Of a stretch of 64,000 nucleotides of DNA, positions 9,424-19,936 are shown piece by piece. The notes below the pieces were generated by a model. That model ran no database searches. It saw only the letters and a program-made list of their open reading frames with translations, and was not told the DNA's origin. The stretch spans positions 62,001 to 126,000 of the forward strand of contig NZ_FOVT01000003.1 in assembly GCF_900115245.1 (NCBI RefSeq). Direction: 5' to 3'. Position 1 is the stretch's first letter. Each line of letters opens with the position of its first letter. The position numbers and the translations under genes are program-made. Source of the DNA: Mesorhizobium sp. NFR06 (GTDB lineage: Bacteria; Pseudomonadota; Alphaproteobacteria; Rhizobiales; Rhizobiaceae).

Positions 9424-10710
9424 GTGGACCAGCTTGTCAATCCGCCAAACGCGGAATCCGATACTTCCATAGCGGCCGCACTCGGGCTCGATCGCAAGGG
9501 CGTAAGCCGCAAGCGTCGCCGCGGCTGGCTTTACGCGTTGCTGGCGCTGGCAATCGTCGCGGCCGGCATTACCTTCTATCAATGGTATGCAGCCGCGCCG
9601 CCCGCAATTGAATACACCACCGTGCCTGCGGCGACTGCCGACCTCACCGTCCAGGTGTCGGCCACCGGCACGCTGCAGCCGCTCACCCAGGTCGACATCT
9701 CCAGCGAGCTTTCCGGCATCGTCCGTTCGGTCGCGGCCAATGAGAATCAGCAGGTCAAGAAGGGCGACGTGTTGGCGACGCTCGATACCGCAAAGCTGGA
9801 GGTCCAGATCGAGCGGGCTACCGCCTCCGCCAAGGCAGCGGCGGCGGCCGTCGAGGACGCCAAGGTGACCTTGCAGGAGAACGAAAATGCGGTTGTACGC
9901 GCCAACGCCCTCACCAAGCGCGGCATGGCGACGGACCAGTCGCTCGAAGCGGCGACCGCGACGCGCGATCGTTCGAAGGCGGCGCTCGACAGCGCCGAAG
10001 CCAATCTCGCTATCGCCCAGGCCGACCTCAAGGCGCAGCAGACCGATCTTGCGAAGAGCACCATCTATGCGCCGATCGACGGCATCGTGCTGACGCGCTC
10101 GGTCGATCCCGGCCAGACGGTGGCGTCCTCGCTGCAGGCGCCCGTGCTCTTCGTTATCGCCGCCGACTTGCGGAACATGGAATTGCGGGCCGCGGTCGAT
10201 GAGGCCGATATCGGCGCGGTGAAGCCCGGCCAGCACGCCCGCTTCACCGTCGACGCTTTCCCGGACCGTCCTTTCGACGCAGAGATCCGCGACATCTCCT
10301 ACGCCTCGGTCACCACCGACGGCGTCGTCACCTACAATGCGCGTCTCGAAGTCGACAATGGCGAGCTTCTGCTCAGGCCCGGAATGACGGCGACGGTCTC
10401 GGTTGTCACCCGGCAGGCCAAGGGCGTGCTCGCCGTTCCTGCGACGGCCTTCCGCTATCGCCCGGTGCAACGAGCGGACCGGGGCTGGGGCCTGGGCGAC
10501 CTCTTCACCGGGCGCATGGGCCGTCCCAACCGGCAGCGCGAAGCCACGAAGGCGCCGACCGACGGTTCGCGCACGCTCTATGTGCTGGAGAACGGACGGC
10601 CGCGTCCGGTCAACGTCAGGATCGGCTCGACCGACGGCGAGTTGACCGAGATCACGTCGGGCCTCGACGAGGGCGCGCAAGTCATCACCGGCGCGCAGCA
10701 GCGGAGCTGA
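9424..10710 (+). CDS. macA: MacA-like periplasmic adaptor (HlyD family)
   Basis: This membrane fusion protein (428 residues) links an inner-membrane ABC exporter to an outer-membrane channel. A basic N terminus (RKRRRGW) precedes one membrane helix at about 34-53. A biotinyl-lipoyl-like domain (SSELSGIVRSVAANENQQVKKGDVLATLD) is followed by an alpha-helical hairpin rich in Ala, Glu and Lys (about 120-200), then the second lipoyl half and beta-barrel regions. The start is the GTG at 9424. The ATPase gene follows after four bases and a permease after that, so this is a MacAB-like tripartite exporter. The substrate (macrolide, peptide or lipid) cannot be told from sequence. Confidence 0.88.
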   Translation: MDQLVNPPNAESDTSIAAALGLDRKGVSRKRRRGWLYALLALAIVAAGITFYQWYAAAPPAIEYTTVPAATADLTVQVSATGTLQPLTQVDISSELSGIVRSVAANENQQVKKGDVLATLDTAKLEVQIERATASAKAAAAAVEDAKVTLQENENAVVRANALTKRGMATDQSLEAATATRDRSKAALDSAEANLAIAQADLKAQQTDLAKSTIYAPIDGIVLTRSVDPGQTVASSLQAPVLFVIAADLRNMELRAAVDEADIGAVKPGQHARFTVDAFPDRPFDAEIRDISYASVTTDGVVTYNARLEVDNGELLLRPGMTATVSVVTRQAKGVLAVPATAFRYRPVQRADRGWGLGDLFTGRMGRPNRQREATKAPTDGSRTLYVLENGRPRPVNVRIGSTDGELTEITSGLDEGAQVITGAQQRS

Positions 10711-10714
10711 CGAA

Positions 10715-11419
10715 GTGTCGGCTCCCCTGCTCATCACTTTCGACAAGGTCTGGAAAAGCTATGGCGAGGGCGAGGCCCGCGTGCATGCGCTGGCCGGCGT
10801 CGATCTCGCCATCCGCAGAAGTGAATTCGTCGCCATCATGGGACCCTCGGGCTCGGGCAAGTCGACGGCCATGAACATCATCGGCTGCCTCGACACGCCG
10901 ACTGCCGGAACATACCGCTTCATGGGCGTCGATGCCGGCCGGCTCGACCGCAACCGCCGCGCGCTTTTGCGCAACCTCTATGTCGGCTTCGTCTTCCAGG
11001 GCTACAATCTCCTGCCGCGCACCACGGCGGCGGAAAATGTCGAGCTGCCGCTGATCTATCGCGGCGTCGCCGCGCGCGAGCGGCGCGATCTTGCCATGCA
11101 GGCGCTTGCCCAGGTCGGGCTTGTCGGGCGCGAGCACCACACGCCGGCCGAGCTTTCGGGCGGCCAGCAGCAGCGCGTGGCGATCGCCCGCGCCATCGTC
11201 ACCAGGCCGACGCTGCTCGTCGCCGACGAACCGACGGGCAATCTCGATACGGCGCGCACGCACGAGATCATGGAGTTGCTGACCAGGCTCAATGCCGATC
11301 TCGGCCTCTCCATCGTCATGGTCACGCATGAGGCCGATGTCGCCGGCTATGCCGGCCGCATCATCCGTTTCCTCGACGGCCATCTCGCTTCCGACACGAT
11401 GACGGCGGAGGCGGCATGA
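10715..11419 (+). CDS. MacB/LolD-type ABC transporter ATPase
   Basis: This is a 234-residue ABC ATPase of the LolD/MacB class. Walker A (GPSGSGKST) is near residue 45, the signature [15 protein letters not shown] near 147, and Walker B ([12 protein letters not shown]) with the family-typical TGNLD follows. It starts with GTG four bases after the adaptor gene and its stop overlaps the permease ATG by four bases. In E. coli MacB the ATPase and permease are one polypeptide; here they are separate genes. The three genes form one operon. Confidence 0.9.
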   Translation: MSAPLLITFDKVWKSYGEGEARVHALAGVDLAIRRSEFVAIMGPSGSGKSTAMNIIGCLDTPTAGTYRFMGVDAGRLDRNRRALLRNLYVGFVFQGYNLLPRTTAAENVELPLIYRGVAARERRDLAMQALAQVGLVGREHHTPAELSGGQQQRVAIARAIVTRPTLLVADEPTGNLDTARTHEIMELLTRLNADLGLSIVMVTHEADVAGYAGRIIRFLDGHLASDTMTAEAA

Positions 11420-12633
11420 TCTGGGAGACCGTCCGCCTCTCGCTGCGCTCGATCCGCCGCAACGTGTTGCGCTCGTTCCTGACACTGCTTGGTATCGTCA
11501 TCGGCGTCGCGGCCGTCATCGCCATGCTCACCATCGGCTCCGGCACGACGGAAAAGGTCAAGGCCGATATTTCGAAGCTCGGCAGCAACTTGCTCGTCGT
11601 CCGCGCCGGCCGGCCCGCCGGACCCGGCGGACCGGGAGGACTCGATCAGGCGGTGCGGCCGCTGGCCGAAAAGGACGTCGCCGCGCTCGTCGCGCATCTG
11701 AGCGGCGCACGCGCGATTTCGCCTGCTTCGCAAAAACAGGTCCGCGTCATCTTCGGCACCGAAAGCCTGACCTCGGGCGTCACCGGCACCGACAGCGCCT
11801 ATCTCGACGCCCGCGATTGGAAACTCGTATCGGGACGGCCGTTCAGCGATTCGGAAACGCGGGCCGGTGCGGCTGTGTGCCTGATCGGCGAAACCGTGCG
11901 CCAGCAGTTCTTCGGCGCCGGTGATCCGGAGGGCGAGCTAATCCGCGTCAACCGCACCTCCTGCAAGATCATCGGCCTGCTTGAGCCCAAGGGCTATACC
12001 GGCTTCGGCCAGGACCAGGACAATGTCGTGCTGATGCCATTGCACGCCTATCAGCGGCGCATCGCCGGCAATCGCGACATCGACAACATCTACATCGCCG
12101 CCGACGACCGCACGCCGACCAGCGAACTGCAACCGCGCGTCGAGGATATTTTGCGCGATACCCGCCGCATCACGCCGGACCGCGATGCCGATTTCGCCAT
12201 TCGCGACATGACCCAGATCGCCGATGCGATGACCAGCGCCACCACCACCATGACCGGCATGCTCGGCGCCGTCGCCGGCGTCAGCCTCCTGGTCGGCGGA
12301 ATCGGCATCATGAACATCATGCTGGTCTCGGTCACCGAGCGCACGCGCGAGATCGGCATCAGGCTGGCGATCGGCGCCCATGAAAAACACATCCTCATCC
12401 AGTTCCTGGTGGAAGCGACGGTGCTGTCGCTCTTTGGCGGCATCATCGGCATCCTGATCGGTCTCTCGCTGGCCGGCCTCACCTCGATGGCGCTGACGAT
12501 ACCCTTCGCGCCGAGCCCGGCCGTCATCCTGCTCGCCGTCGGCTTCTCGGCGCTGATCGGCATGGTGTTCGGGTTCTTCCCGGCGCTGCGCGGCGCCAGA
12601 CTCGACCCGATCGACGCGCTGCGGCACGAATAA
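11416..12633 (+). CDS. MacB/FtsX-type ABC transporter permease
   Basis: This is a 405-residue FtsX-like permease with an N-terminal membrane helix (FLTLLGIVIGVAAVIAML), a large MacB-type periplasmic domain (about 45-270) and three C-terminal membrane segments starting at MLGAVAGVSLLVGGIGIMN. The motif TRELGIRLAIGA of the family appears here as TREIGIRLAIGA. It is translationally coupled to the ATPase gene and completes the MacAB-like exporter. Its length matches a stand-alone permease half of MacB. Confidence 0.9.
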   Translation: MIWETVRLSLRSIRRNVLRSFLTLLGIVIGVAAVIAMLTIGSGTTEKVKADISKLGSNLLVVRAGRPAGPGGPGGLDQAVRPLAEKDVAALVAHLSGARAISPASQKQVRVIFGTESLTSGVTGTDSAYLDARDWKLVSGRPFSDSETRAGAAVCLIGETVRQQFFGAGDPEGELIRVNRTSCKIIGLLEPKGYTGFGQDQDNVVLMPLHAYQRRIAGNRDIDNIYIAADDRTPTSELQPRVEDILRDTRRITPDRDADFAIRDMTQIADAMTSATTTMTGMLGAVAGVSLLVGGIGIMNIMLVSVTERTREIGIRLAIGAHEKHILIQFLVEATVLSLFGGIIGILIGLSLAGLTSMALTIPFAPSPAVILLAVGFSALIGMVFGFFPALRGARLDPIDALRHE

Positions 12634-12668
12634 GGCGGCTTTTGCCGCGCCCTTTGGCTGCAGGACTG

Positions 12669-13145
12669 TCAAAACGGCAGTCGCGCATTCTCCTTGACCT
12701 CCTTCATGACGAAGAAAGTCCGGGTTTGCCGCACGCCCGGCAGCGCGATCAGCTTCTGGCCGTGCAGCTTGTTGAAATCCGCCATATCGCGCACGCGTAT
12801 CTTCAACAGAAAGTCGAAGTCGCCGGCCACGAGATTGCAATCCAGGACCTCCTTGAGCATCAGCACCGCCTCCTCGAAAGCGGCGAAGCTTTCGGGCGTA
12901 GAGCGGTCGAGCACGACACCAACCATGACCAACGCGCCGAGCCCCACTGCGGCCGGCGCGATCTCCGCCCTGACCCCGGTGATGTAGCCCTCTTCGAACA
13001 GGCGTTGCGTGCGCCGATGGCAGGTGGCCGCACTGACATTCACGCGGGCTGCCAATTCCGCGTTGGTCAGCCGTCCCTCGGACTGAAGGGCCCGCAGGAT
13101 CTTGATGTCGATCCGGTCAAAGGTTGGGTCAGAAGATTCTTCCAT
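12669..13145 (-). CDS. acdR: Lrp/AsnC family regulator, probable AcdR
   Basis: This 158-residue Lrp/AsnC protein has a helix-turn-helix at about 10-60 (IDIKILRALQSEGRLTNAEL, then VSAATCHRRTQRLFEEGYI) and an effector-binding RAM domain after it. It is divergently transcribed from the ACC deaminase gene with 148 bases between the starts. This is the arrangement of acdR (lrpL) and acdS in Pseudomonas and Rhizobium, where the regulator activates the deaminase in response to ACC. The gene name rests on that context rather than on sequence alone. Confidence 0.85.
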   Translation of the reverse strand: MEESSDPTFDRIDIKILRALQSEGRLTNAELAARVNVSAATCHRRTQRLFEEGYITGVRAEIAPAAVGLGALVMVGVVLDRSTPESFAAFEEAVLMLKEVLDCNLVAGDFDFLLKIRVRDMADFNKLHGQKLIALPGVRQTRTFFVMKEVKENARLPF

Positions 13146-13165
13146 TTTTTTGGCTCTATTGGACG

Positions 13166-13179
13166 GTTGGAACCAACCC
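13166..13179. promoter_or_regulatory. Palindrome GGTTGG-AA-CCAACC in the acdR/acdS intergenic region
   Basis: Perfect six-base arms GGTTGG (13166-13171) and CCAACC (13174-13179) separated by AA lie 21 bases upstream of acdR. A direct repeat CGTCTATC occurs at 13246-13253 and 13257-13264, close to acdS, and could be a second site. Use as an AcdR/Lrp operator is inferred from position. Confidence 0.45.
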
Positions 13180-13293
13180 TAGCGCATTTTCTGATGGAAG
13201 TGGATAAATCTTGAAAGGCTTTCGAGAGCACCTTTCGCCCTTGTTCGTCTATCATCCGTCTATCGAAAAAACGACTACGGCGGAGGCAGATCG

Positions 13294-14370
13294 ATGTCAC
13301 TTCTCGCGAAATTTGAACGGTATCCGCTGACCTTCGGCCCGACGCCGATCGAGCATCTGCCGCGGCTCAGCGCGGCGCTCGGCGGAAAAGTGCAGGTCTA
13401 TGCAAAACGCGACGATTGCAATTCCGGACTCGCCATGGGCGGCAACAAACTGCGCAAGCTCGAATATATTGTGCCGGACGCAATCGCGTCCGGCGCCGAC
13501 ACGCTGGTTTCGATCGGCGGCGTTCAATCGAACCACACGCGCATGGTCGCCGCGACAGCGGCCAAGATCGGCATGAGATGCGTGGTGATCCAGGAGAAGT
13601 GGGTGCCGCACTATGATGCGGTCTACGACCGCGTCGGAAATATCCTGCTGACGCGCCTGATGGGCGCCGACAGCCGGCTGGTCGACGATGGCTTCGACAT
13701 CGGCATCCGCAAAAGCTGGCAGGATGCGATCCAGTCGGTGAAGGATGCCGGCGGCAAGCCCTACCCTATTCCTGCCGGCGCCTCGGTACACAAGTTCGGC
13801 GGTCTGGGCTATGTCGGCTTCGCCGAGGAGGTCGCAAGGCAGGAGAGCGAGCTCGGCTTTGCCTTCGACTACATCATAGTCTGCGTTGTGACCGGCTCGA
13901 CGCAGGCCGGCATGGTCGTCGGCTTCGCCGCGCAAAACCGCGCCGACCGGGTGATCGGCATCGACGCCTCCGGCACGCTCGAACAGACCCGCGCGCAGGT
14001 CCGGCGCATCGCCGACGACACCGCCGCCCTTGTTGGGCTGGGTCGCGCCATACGTGAGGACGAAATCGTGATCAATCCCGACTATGCCTATCCCGCCTAC
14101 GGGGTTCCGTCGGACGCCACCAACGAGGCGATCCGGCTCTCGGCCCGCACCGAGGCGATGATCACCGATCCGGTCTATGAGGGAAAATCGATGCAGGGGC
14201 TGATCGATCTGACCAGGAAAGGCTTCTTTCCTGAAGGATCGAGAATACTCTATGCGCATCTTGGCGGCGCGCCGGCCCTCAACGGCTATAGTTATTACTA
14301 CAAGGATGACGGCGGCCCGCGGGAACGCGCACCGCACAACGCCGACGCGCTGCCGCCGCTCTTTCCGTAG
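13294..14370 (+). CDS. acdS: 1-aminocyclopropane-1-carboxylate (ACC) deaminase
   Basis: AcdS is a PLP enzyme that cleaves ACC, the ethylene precursor of plants, to ammonia and 2-oxobutanoate, and so lowers root ethylene. The protein (358 residues) aligns by eye along its length with Pseudomonas ACC deaminase. Lys52 in [12 protein letters not shown] is the PLP lysine. Two residues that separate true ACC deaminases from D-cysteine desulfhydrases are both retained: Glu296 in VYEGKSM and Leu323 in [10 protein letters not shown] (family Glu295 and Leu322). A GGCGGAGG site precedes the ATG. The C terminus is about 15 residues longer than in Pseudomonas. Confidence 0.93.
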   Translation: MSLLAKFERYPLTFGPTPIEHLPRLSAALGGKVQVYAKRDDCNSGLAMGGNKLRKLEYIVPDAIASGADTLVSIGGVQSNHTRMVAATAAKIGMRCVVIQEKWVPHYDAVYDRVGNILLTRLMGADSRLVDDGFDIGIRKSWQDAIQSVKDAGGKPYPIPAGASVHKFGGLGYVGFAEEVARQESELGFAFDYIIVCVVTGSTQAGMVVGFAAQNRADRVIGIDASGTLEQTRAQVRRIADDTAALVGLGRAIREDEIVINPDYAYPAYGVPSDATNEAIRLSARTEAMITDPVYEGKSMQGLIDLTRKGFFPEGSRILYAHLGGAPALNGYSYYYKDDGGPRERAPHNADALPPLFP

Positions 14371-14403
14371 GACGCACCCGGTGGCATCGACGCCACGGCG
14401 AGT

Positions 14404-15132
14404 TCAGGAAACGGCGCCCGCGAAATGCCACTCGATCAGCGGCTTCATGTGCCCCATCAGCCCGTCCGGCAGATCGCCGGCATGGCGGATGATCACCGGC
14501 CCCTCGATCTCCGGGTCCGTCTCGGTGGCGACGAAGGCCATGATGCGCCGTGCCAGCTCGTCGGCCGTTTCAGCCACGCGGTAGTGGCGGAAGATCACCG
14601 TGCCGCTCGCCGTGGACAGCGCGTGATAGCGCTGCCCACGCTCGGCGGCCGACAGGTCGAGCCCTGTCTCCTCCCTCACCTCACGGACCATGTTGAAGTC
14701 GGCATCGACAAGCCCGTCGCGGAAGTCGATCGGCTCGAACGAGCCGGCGGCGAAATAGACGCGGCCGGCATTGACCGTGTGCGGTCCCATGCGGATCGCC
14801 ACCAGCGCGTTGTCGCCGGCAACCAGCATGGCGTGCGCATAGGCATGCTCGGCACCGGAATTCTCGCGCCGCTTACGCCACAGCAGGAAGGTCGAATAGT
14901 TGACCGCATGGCAGCGGCCGACAAGCTGCCCGTCGCGATAGGCAAGCTGCGAGAGCAGCACCACAGTGCCGTCGAACAGTGCCGGATTGGCCGCGATTTC
15001 CTGCCGCCAATTCTCGGCGATCGCATCCGCATTGCTCACCGCGAAGGGGTGCGGGCCGGAATCCAGGCGGACGTCGATCGCGTCGACCGGCAGGATGACG
15101 TTGCGTGGCAGATCGAAACTCAAGAGGGTCAC
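14404..15132 (-). CDS. Nudix hydrolase-like protein
   Basis: This 242-residue protein carries the second half of a Nudix box (REVREETGLDL, near residue 150), the Mg-binding part of the family. The upstream G-x5-E half is not canonical: a Val stands at the expected Glu position and the spacing from the preceding glycine is longer. The N-terminal half (about 1-90) is not recognised. Its ATG overlaps the stop of the endonuclease/phosphatase gene by four bases, so the two are co-translated. A nucleotide or nucleoside-diphosphate substrate is likely but unknown. Confidence 0.75.
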   Translation of the reverse strand: MTLLSFDLPRNVILPVDAIDVRLDSGPHPFAVSNADAIAENWRQEIAANPALFDGTVVLLSQLAYRDGQLVGRCHAVNYSTFLLWRKRRENSGAEHAYAHAMLVAGDNALVAIRMGPHTVNAGRVYFAAGSFEPIDFRDGLVDADFNMVREVREETGLDLSAAERGQRYHALSTASGTVIFRHYRVAETADELARRIMAFVATETDPEIEGPVIIRHAGDLPDGLMGHMKPLIEWHFAGAVS

Positions 15133-16241
15133 ACCATGTCCAATGTGATCGCCACCGGGCAGTGGTCCGACGCTTTCGGCCTGTCCCAGCCGGCGCGCGG
15201 GAAACGCTCGACCTCCTGTCCGGGCGGAAAGATGGTGCGCCAGGGCTGGCCGTTGCGAATGATGTCGGGAACGGCGGTGGCATTTCTAGCGGCCAGCGCC
15301 TTCGACAGGAGGATGTAATCGAGCTGGCACAGATGCCGCTCCTCCGGGCCGCGCGTGTGGTAGAAACTCCAACGGTCTACCTCCGGCCGCCGCTCGACAA
15401 TGTTCTCGCAAAAACCGTCGGCGGTCAGGGTATTGATCGAGGACCGGGCTTCGTCGACAACCTCGAACCGGTAGCCGTCGATCGCGTCGCCGTCGATCTT
15501 CACGCGTTGCCGATAATCGTTCAGGTCACCGCAGATCGCCCAGCGCTTGCCGGCGGCATGATCCTTGCCGAAACGTTCCTCGATGATGCGGCGCACCGCC
15601 TGCGCCTCGGCAATGCGCAGCGGCATCGTCGCCTCGCGGCCGTCAAGTCCGTTGCGCGGCGGACCCATCGATTTGAAATGCACGAGATAGAGCGTCAGCG
15701 GCGCGCCGCCGATCTTCACGTCGACTTCCAGGCAGTCGCGGCGAAAGATCCGCTCATTGGCGAGATGCCCGAGCGCGGCAAGCTCCGGCGTAAACAGCCC
15801 GAGCTGTTCGAAGGTGACATAGGCATGGCTGGTCATGCGCACGAAATCGATCGATTGCCCTTGCGCAGTCTCGTTGCGCATCATCAACGCGACATCGATG
15901 CCGCGCGTATCGTTGCCGGCGGTCGTGTATTTCTGGCGATAGCCCTGCCCGACCATCTTGAACAGATAGCCGTATTCGAAGGCCTTCAGCGCCTCGATGT
16001 TGTCGACCTCCTGCATGCAGATGATGTCCGCGCGGGTGGCTGCGATGGCGAGCGCCGTCAACTGGCGGGTGTCGTCGGACTGGGCGATCATGCGGGCCTG
16101 CTCGAGCAGCCGGTACTCGGCTTCGCTCTGGATATCGAACAAGGCCAGCGTGCGGTCTTCATTGAGCTGGTTGCGATAGCCCGAGAAATCGAACCTGTTC
16201 ATCAGGTTCTCGACATTGAAGGTGGCGAGCCGCAGCGACAT
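15129..16241 (-). CDS. Endonuclease/exonuclease/phosphatase family protein
   Basis: This is a 370-residue EEP-fold metal-dependent phosphoesterase. The family motifs are visible: RLATFNVENL at the N terminus with the metal-site Asn, DIICMQEVDNIEAL (metal-binding Glu), ICGDLNDYR (Asp and Asn of the active site) and a C-terminal SDHCPVAI with the catalytic Asp-His pair. The frame extends to 16361, but the ATG at 16241 begins exactly at the domain (MSLRLATFNVENL) and has an AAAGG upstream. There is no signal peptide. It could act on nucleic acid or on a small phosphorylated molecule; coupling to a Nudix protein hints at nucleotide chemistry. Confidence 0.85.
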   Translation of the reverse strand: MSLRLATFNVENLMNRFDFSGYRNQLNEDRTLALFDIQSEAEYRLLEQARMIAQSDDTRQLTALAIAATRADIICMQEVDNIEALKAFEYGYLFKMVGQGYRQKYTTAGNDTRGIDVALMMRNETAQGQSIDFVRMTSHAYVTFEQLGLFTPELAALGHLANERIFRRDCLEVDVKIGGAPLTLYLVHFKSMGPPRNGLDGREATMPLRIAEAQAVRRIIEERFGKDHAAGKRWAICGDLNDYRQRVKIDGDAIDGYRFEVVDEARSSINTLTADGFCENIVERRPEVDRWSFYHTRGPEERHLCQLDYILLSKALAARNATAVPDIIRNGQPWRTIFPPGQEVERFPRAGWDRPKASDHCPVAITLDMV

Positions 16242-16407
16242 GGCCGTGACCTTTGCCTGCAAGCGAGGACGAAAACAAGAGCCGGGCTCGATGCTCGTCA
16301 TGGTTGACGGAACCTTTCCGTTCATCCCCCGTTCAGACGGAAAGTTCCAACAATAGGCCATTTCCCAGGTGCTCTGGGCGTGGGGCCTTTACTCCTTGGA
16401 GAGTGAA

Positions 16408-16998
16408 ATGAAACCGCTCTTGTCTTCCCTCGGCTCCGGGCTGGTGGCCCTGGGCCTCATGACGGGTCAGGCGGCGCCCTCGATCGCCGGCCCGATCCTG
16501 CAGCCCGATCTCTCGGTCGCCACCAGCACGGCGGCACCTACGATCATACCTGTCCGCGACAGCTGGGCCGGCGGCAACAACTACTCGCCGCAGATGTATG
16601 ACTGGCGCTGGCGGCGCGGTGGCGACTGGCGCGGCCGCGACTTCAGATGGCGCGGTGGCGACTTCCGCGGCCGTCATTTCTCCCGCGACTGGGATGGCGG
16701 CGACTGGCGCTGGCGGCATCATCGCCATCATCGGCATTTCGATAGTGGTGCCGCCGCCCTTCTGGGGCTGGGCCTTGGTCTGGGCTTAGGCAGCCTGGCC
16801 TACAACAACTACTACGATCCCTACTATTATGATGCCTATCCGCGGTACTATCAGCCGCGGCGCATCTACCGGACCGAGCGGCTCTCCAGGGCCCATGTCC
16901 AATGGTGCTACGACCGTTACCGGTCCTATCGGGCCTGGGATAACACGTTCCAGCCCAACTATGGCCCGCGCCGGCAGTGCATTTCGCCCTATATCTGA
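16408..16998 (+). CDS. BA14K family secreted/outer-surface protein
   Basis: This 196-residue protein starts at the ATG at 16408, which has a GGAGAG site and gives a good signal sequence ([18 protein letters not shown], cleavage near SIAG). The middle (about 60-115) is a low-complexity run of Trp, Arg, Gly, Asp and His. A hydrophobic Gly/Leu segment ([13 protein letters not shown]) follows, then a Tyr-rich stretch. The C terminus ([19 protein letters not shown] to RRQC) is the BA14K domain first described in Brucella as an immunoreactive protein with lectin-like activity. The precise role is unknown. Confidence 0.85.
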   Translation: MKPLLSSLGSGLVALGLMTGQAAPSIAGPILQPDLSVATSTAAPTIIPVRDSWAGGNNYSPQMYDWRWRRGGDWRGRDFRWRGGDFRGRHFSRDWDGGDWRWRHHRHHRHFDSGAAALLGLGLGLGLGSLAYNNYYDPYYYDAYPRYYQPRRIYRTERLSRAHVQWCYDRYRSYRAWDNTFQPNYGPRRQCISPYI

Positions 16999-17022
16999 GC
17001 CGCCCGCCAACGGAGACAGCGA

Positions 17023-17047
17023 AACGGCGCCCCTCGCGGGCGCCGTT
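17023..17047 (+). terminator. GC hairpin after the BA14K gene
   Basis: A perfect ten-base stem AACGGCGCCC / GGGCGCCGTT with a five-base loop lies 24 bases after the stop. The following sequence is only weakly T-rich (CCATTTGG), so efficiency is uncertain. Confidence 0.6.
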
Positions 17048-17172
17048 CCATTTGGCGCAAACCGTATGTCCACGACCGGCGATAACCCTAAATTTATCAA
17101 CGGCGCCTATTCATCCATGTCGGCGCCCCGCACGCCGATTCGCGGCGAACAGTTCGCGAGAACGTACCCGCA

Positions 17173-17457
17173 ATGGCCGAAAACGAACCCAGGATCCAAC
17201 GCAGGCAACGCGTGCTGAAGGGCGCGACGATCCTGACCGGCATCACCAATTCCGAGGTAACATGCACAGTGCGCAACATGCATTCGCGCGGCGCGGAGTT
17301 GAAAGTGCCGATCGACGCACGCGTGCCCGAAGAATTCCTGCTCTACGTGCCGACAGACGGCGTCGGCTACAGGGCCGTGGTGCGCTGGCGCCGTGAGGAT
17401 CGCATCGGCGTCGAATTTACCGGCACCGAGCCCAAACCGCATTGGCACTACGGCTGA
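17173..17457 (+). CDS. PilZ domain protein
   Basis: This 94-residue protein is essentially a single PilZ domain, the common receptor fold for cyclic di-GMP. The N-terminal basic motif (RIQRRQRVLKG) resembles the RxxxR c-di-GMP contact, and RNMHSRGAEL resembles the D/NxSxxG turn, with His-Ser-Arg-Gly in place of the usual residues. DRIGVEF matches the end of the fold. Binding therefore cannot be assumed, since the second motif is degenerate. It stands alone, convergent with ilvC. A diguanylate cyclase lies elsewhere in the window (48477). Confidence 0.78.
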   Translation: MAENEPRIQRRQRVLKGATILTGITNSEVTCTVRNMHSRGAELKVPIDARVPEEFLLYVPTDGVGYRAVVRWRREDRIGVEFTGTEPKPHWHYG

Positions 17458-17482
17458 ACCCGCACCCGACCAGCGGTTTGGC

Positions 17483-17512
17483 AAAAGAAGACCGGCGGAT
17501 CGCTCCGCCGGT
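17483..17512 (-). terminator. Terminator downstream of ilvC
   Basis: A perfect nine-base stem ACCGGCGGA / TCCGCCGGT with a TCGC loop lies at 17491-17512. Read on the minus strand it is followed by CTTCTTTT, so it fits a factor-independent terminator for ilvC. It may also stop the convergent PilZ transcript. Confidence 0.75.
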
Positions 17513-17551
17513 TCATGTCAGATGGGAGCGGTAACATCGACAATTAGTTTG

Positions 17552-17590
17552 GTTCTTCGCCTTGTCGACCAGCTTGCTCTTGGTGATCAC
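17552..17590 (-). repeat. Partial duplicate of the ilvC 3' end
   Basis: About 38 bases here repeat the last codons of ilvC (17650-17688) with two to three mismatches, 98 bases downstream of the original. The copy encodes KLVDKAKN like ilvC but has lost the stop codon. The 60 bases between copies hold nothing recognised. Confidence 0.8.
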
Positions 17591-17646
17591 CAGCGCGACC
17601 GCAGGGCCAAGCCCGAGGACGCGCAGGCAAATAGACGTGGATCGGC

Positions 17647-19346
<1,700 letters not shown>

Positions 19347-19387
19347 GCTCTTTCCTACGTCGTCGAGTTGATTGCTCCCGAAAGAGT

Positions 19388-19402
19388 ACCGTACGTTACG
19401 GT
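19388..19402. promoter_or_regulatory. Candidate TetR operator ACCGTA-CGT-TACGGT
   Basis: Perfect six-base arms ACCGTA (19388-19393) and TACGGT (19397-19402) flank CGT in the 134-base gap between the divergent TetR and DUF1772 genes. The size and position fit a TetR operator; binding is inferred. Confidence 0.5.
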
Positions 19403-19480
19403 TCGGCTTCTATGCCGTATTGTCCGCGGCCAAGCAAGCGCTATTTTCCGCCGAGGGCTTCTCTCTTGCTGGAGGACGAG

Positions 19481-19915
19481 ATGCTGGCCGGTCTGCTTGC
19501 CTTGGCCGTGGCGGCCGCCTTCACCGGCGCCGCAGTCTATGTCAGCGTCGCGGAGCAACCGGCGCGCCTGGGGTTGGGAGACGAGGCATTGCTGCGGGAA
19601 TGGCAGCCTTCCTACAAGCGCGGCGCCGCCATGCAGGCTTCCATTGCCATAGTCGCCTGCGTTCTCGGACTGATTGCCTGGTGGCAAACCGGAGCGCCGG
19701 GCTTTTTGGCCGGCGCAGTGGCGATCATCCTGCCCTGGCCATGGACGGTGCTGGTGATGATGCCGACCAATCTTTTGTTGATAGCGATGAAGATCGAGGC
19801 CGACAATCCGCAGGCAAGATCGTTGATCGTCAAATGGGGCAAAATGCATCTAGTCCGCGTCGCGCTTGGCGCGCTGGCGACGATCGCATTTCTTTGGGCT
19901 TCGCATCTACCCTGA
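19481..19915 (+). CDS. DUF1772 (anthrone oxygenase-like) membrane protein
   Basis: This 144-residue integral membrane protein starts at an ATG preceded by GGAGG. It has four hydrophobic segments: about 2-22, 50-68, 72-95 (ending with the PTN motif in VLVMMPTNLLLIAM) and 125-143. The order of segments and the PTN motif match DUF1772, a family related to anthrone oxygenases and SRPBCC-less small redox membrane proteins. The function is unknown. It is divergent from a TetR regulator. Confidence 0.72.
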   Translation: MLAGLLALAVAAAFTGAAVYVSVAEQPARLGLGDEALLREWQPSYKRGAAMQASIAIVACVLGLIAWWQTGAPGFLAGAVAIILPWPWTVLVMMPTNLLLIAMKIEADNPQARSLIVKWGKMHLVRVALGALATIAFLWASHLP

Positions 19916-19936
19916 AAGGTCGATCGGTCGGCGCAT

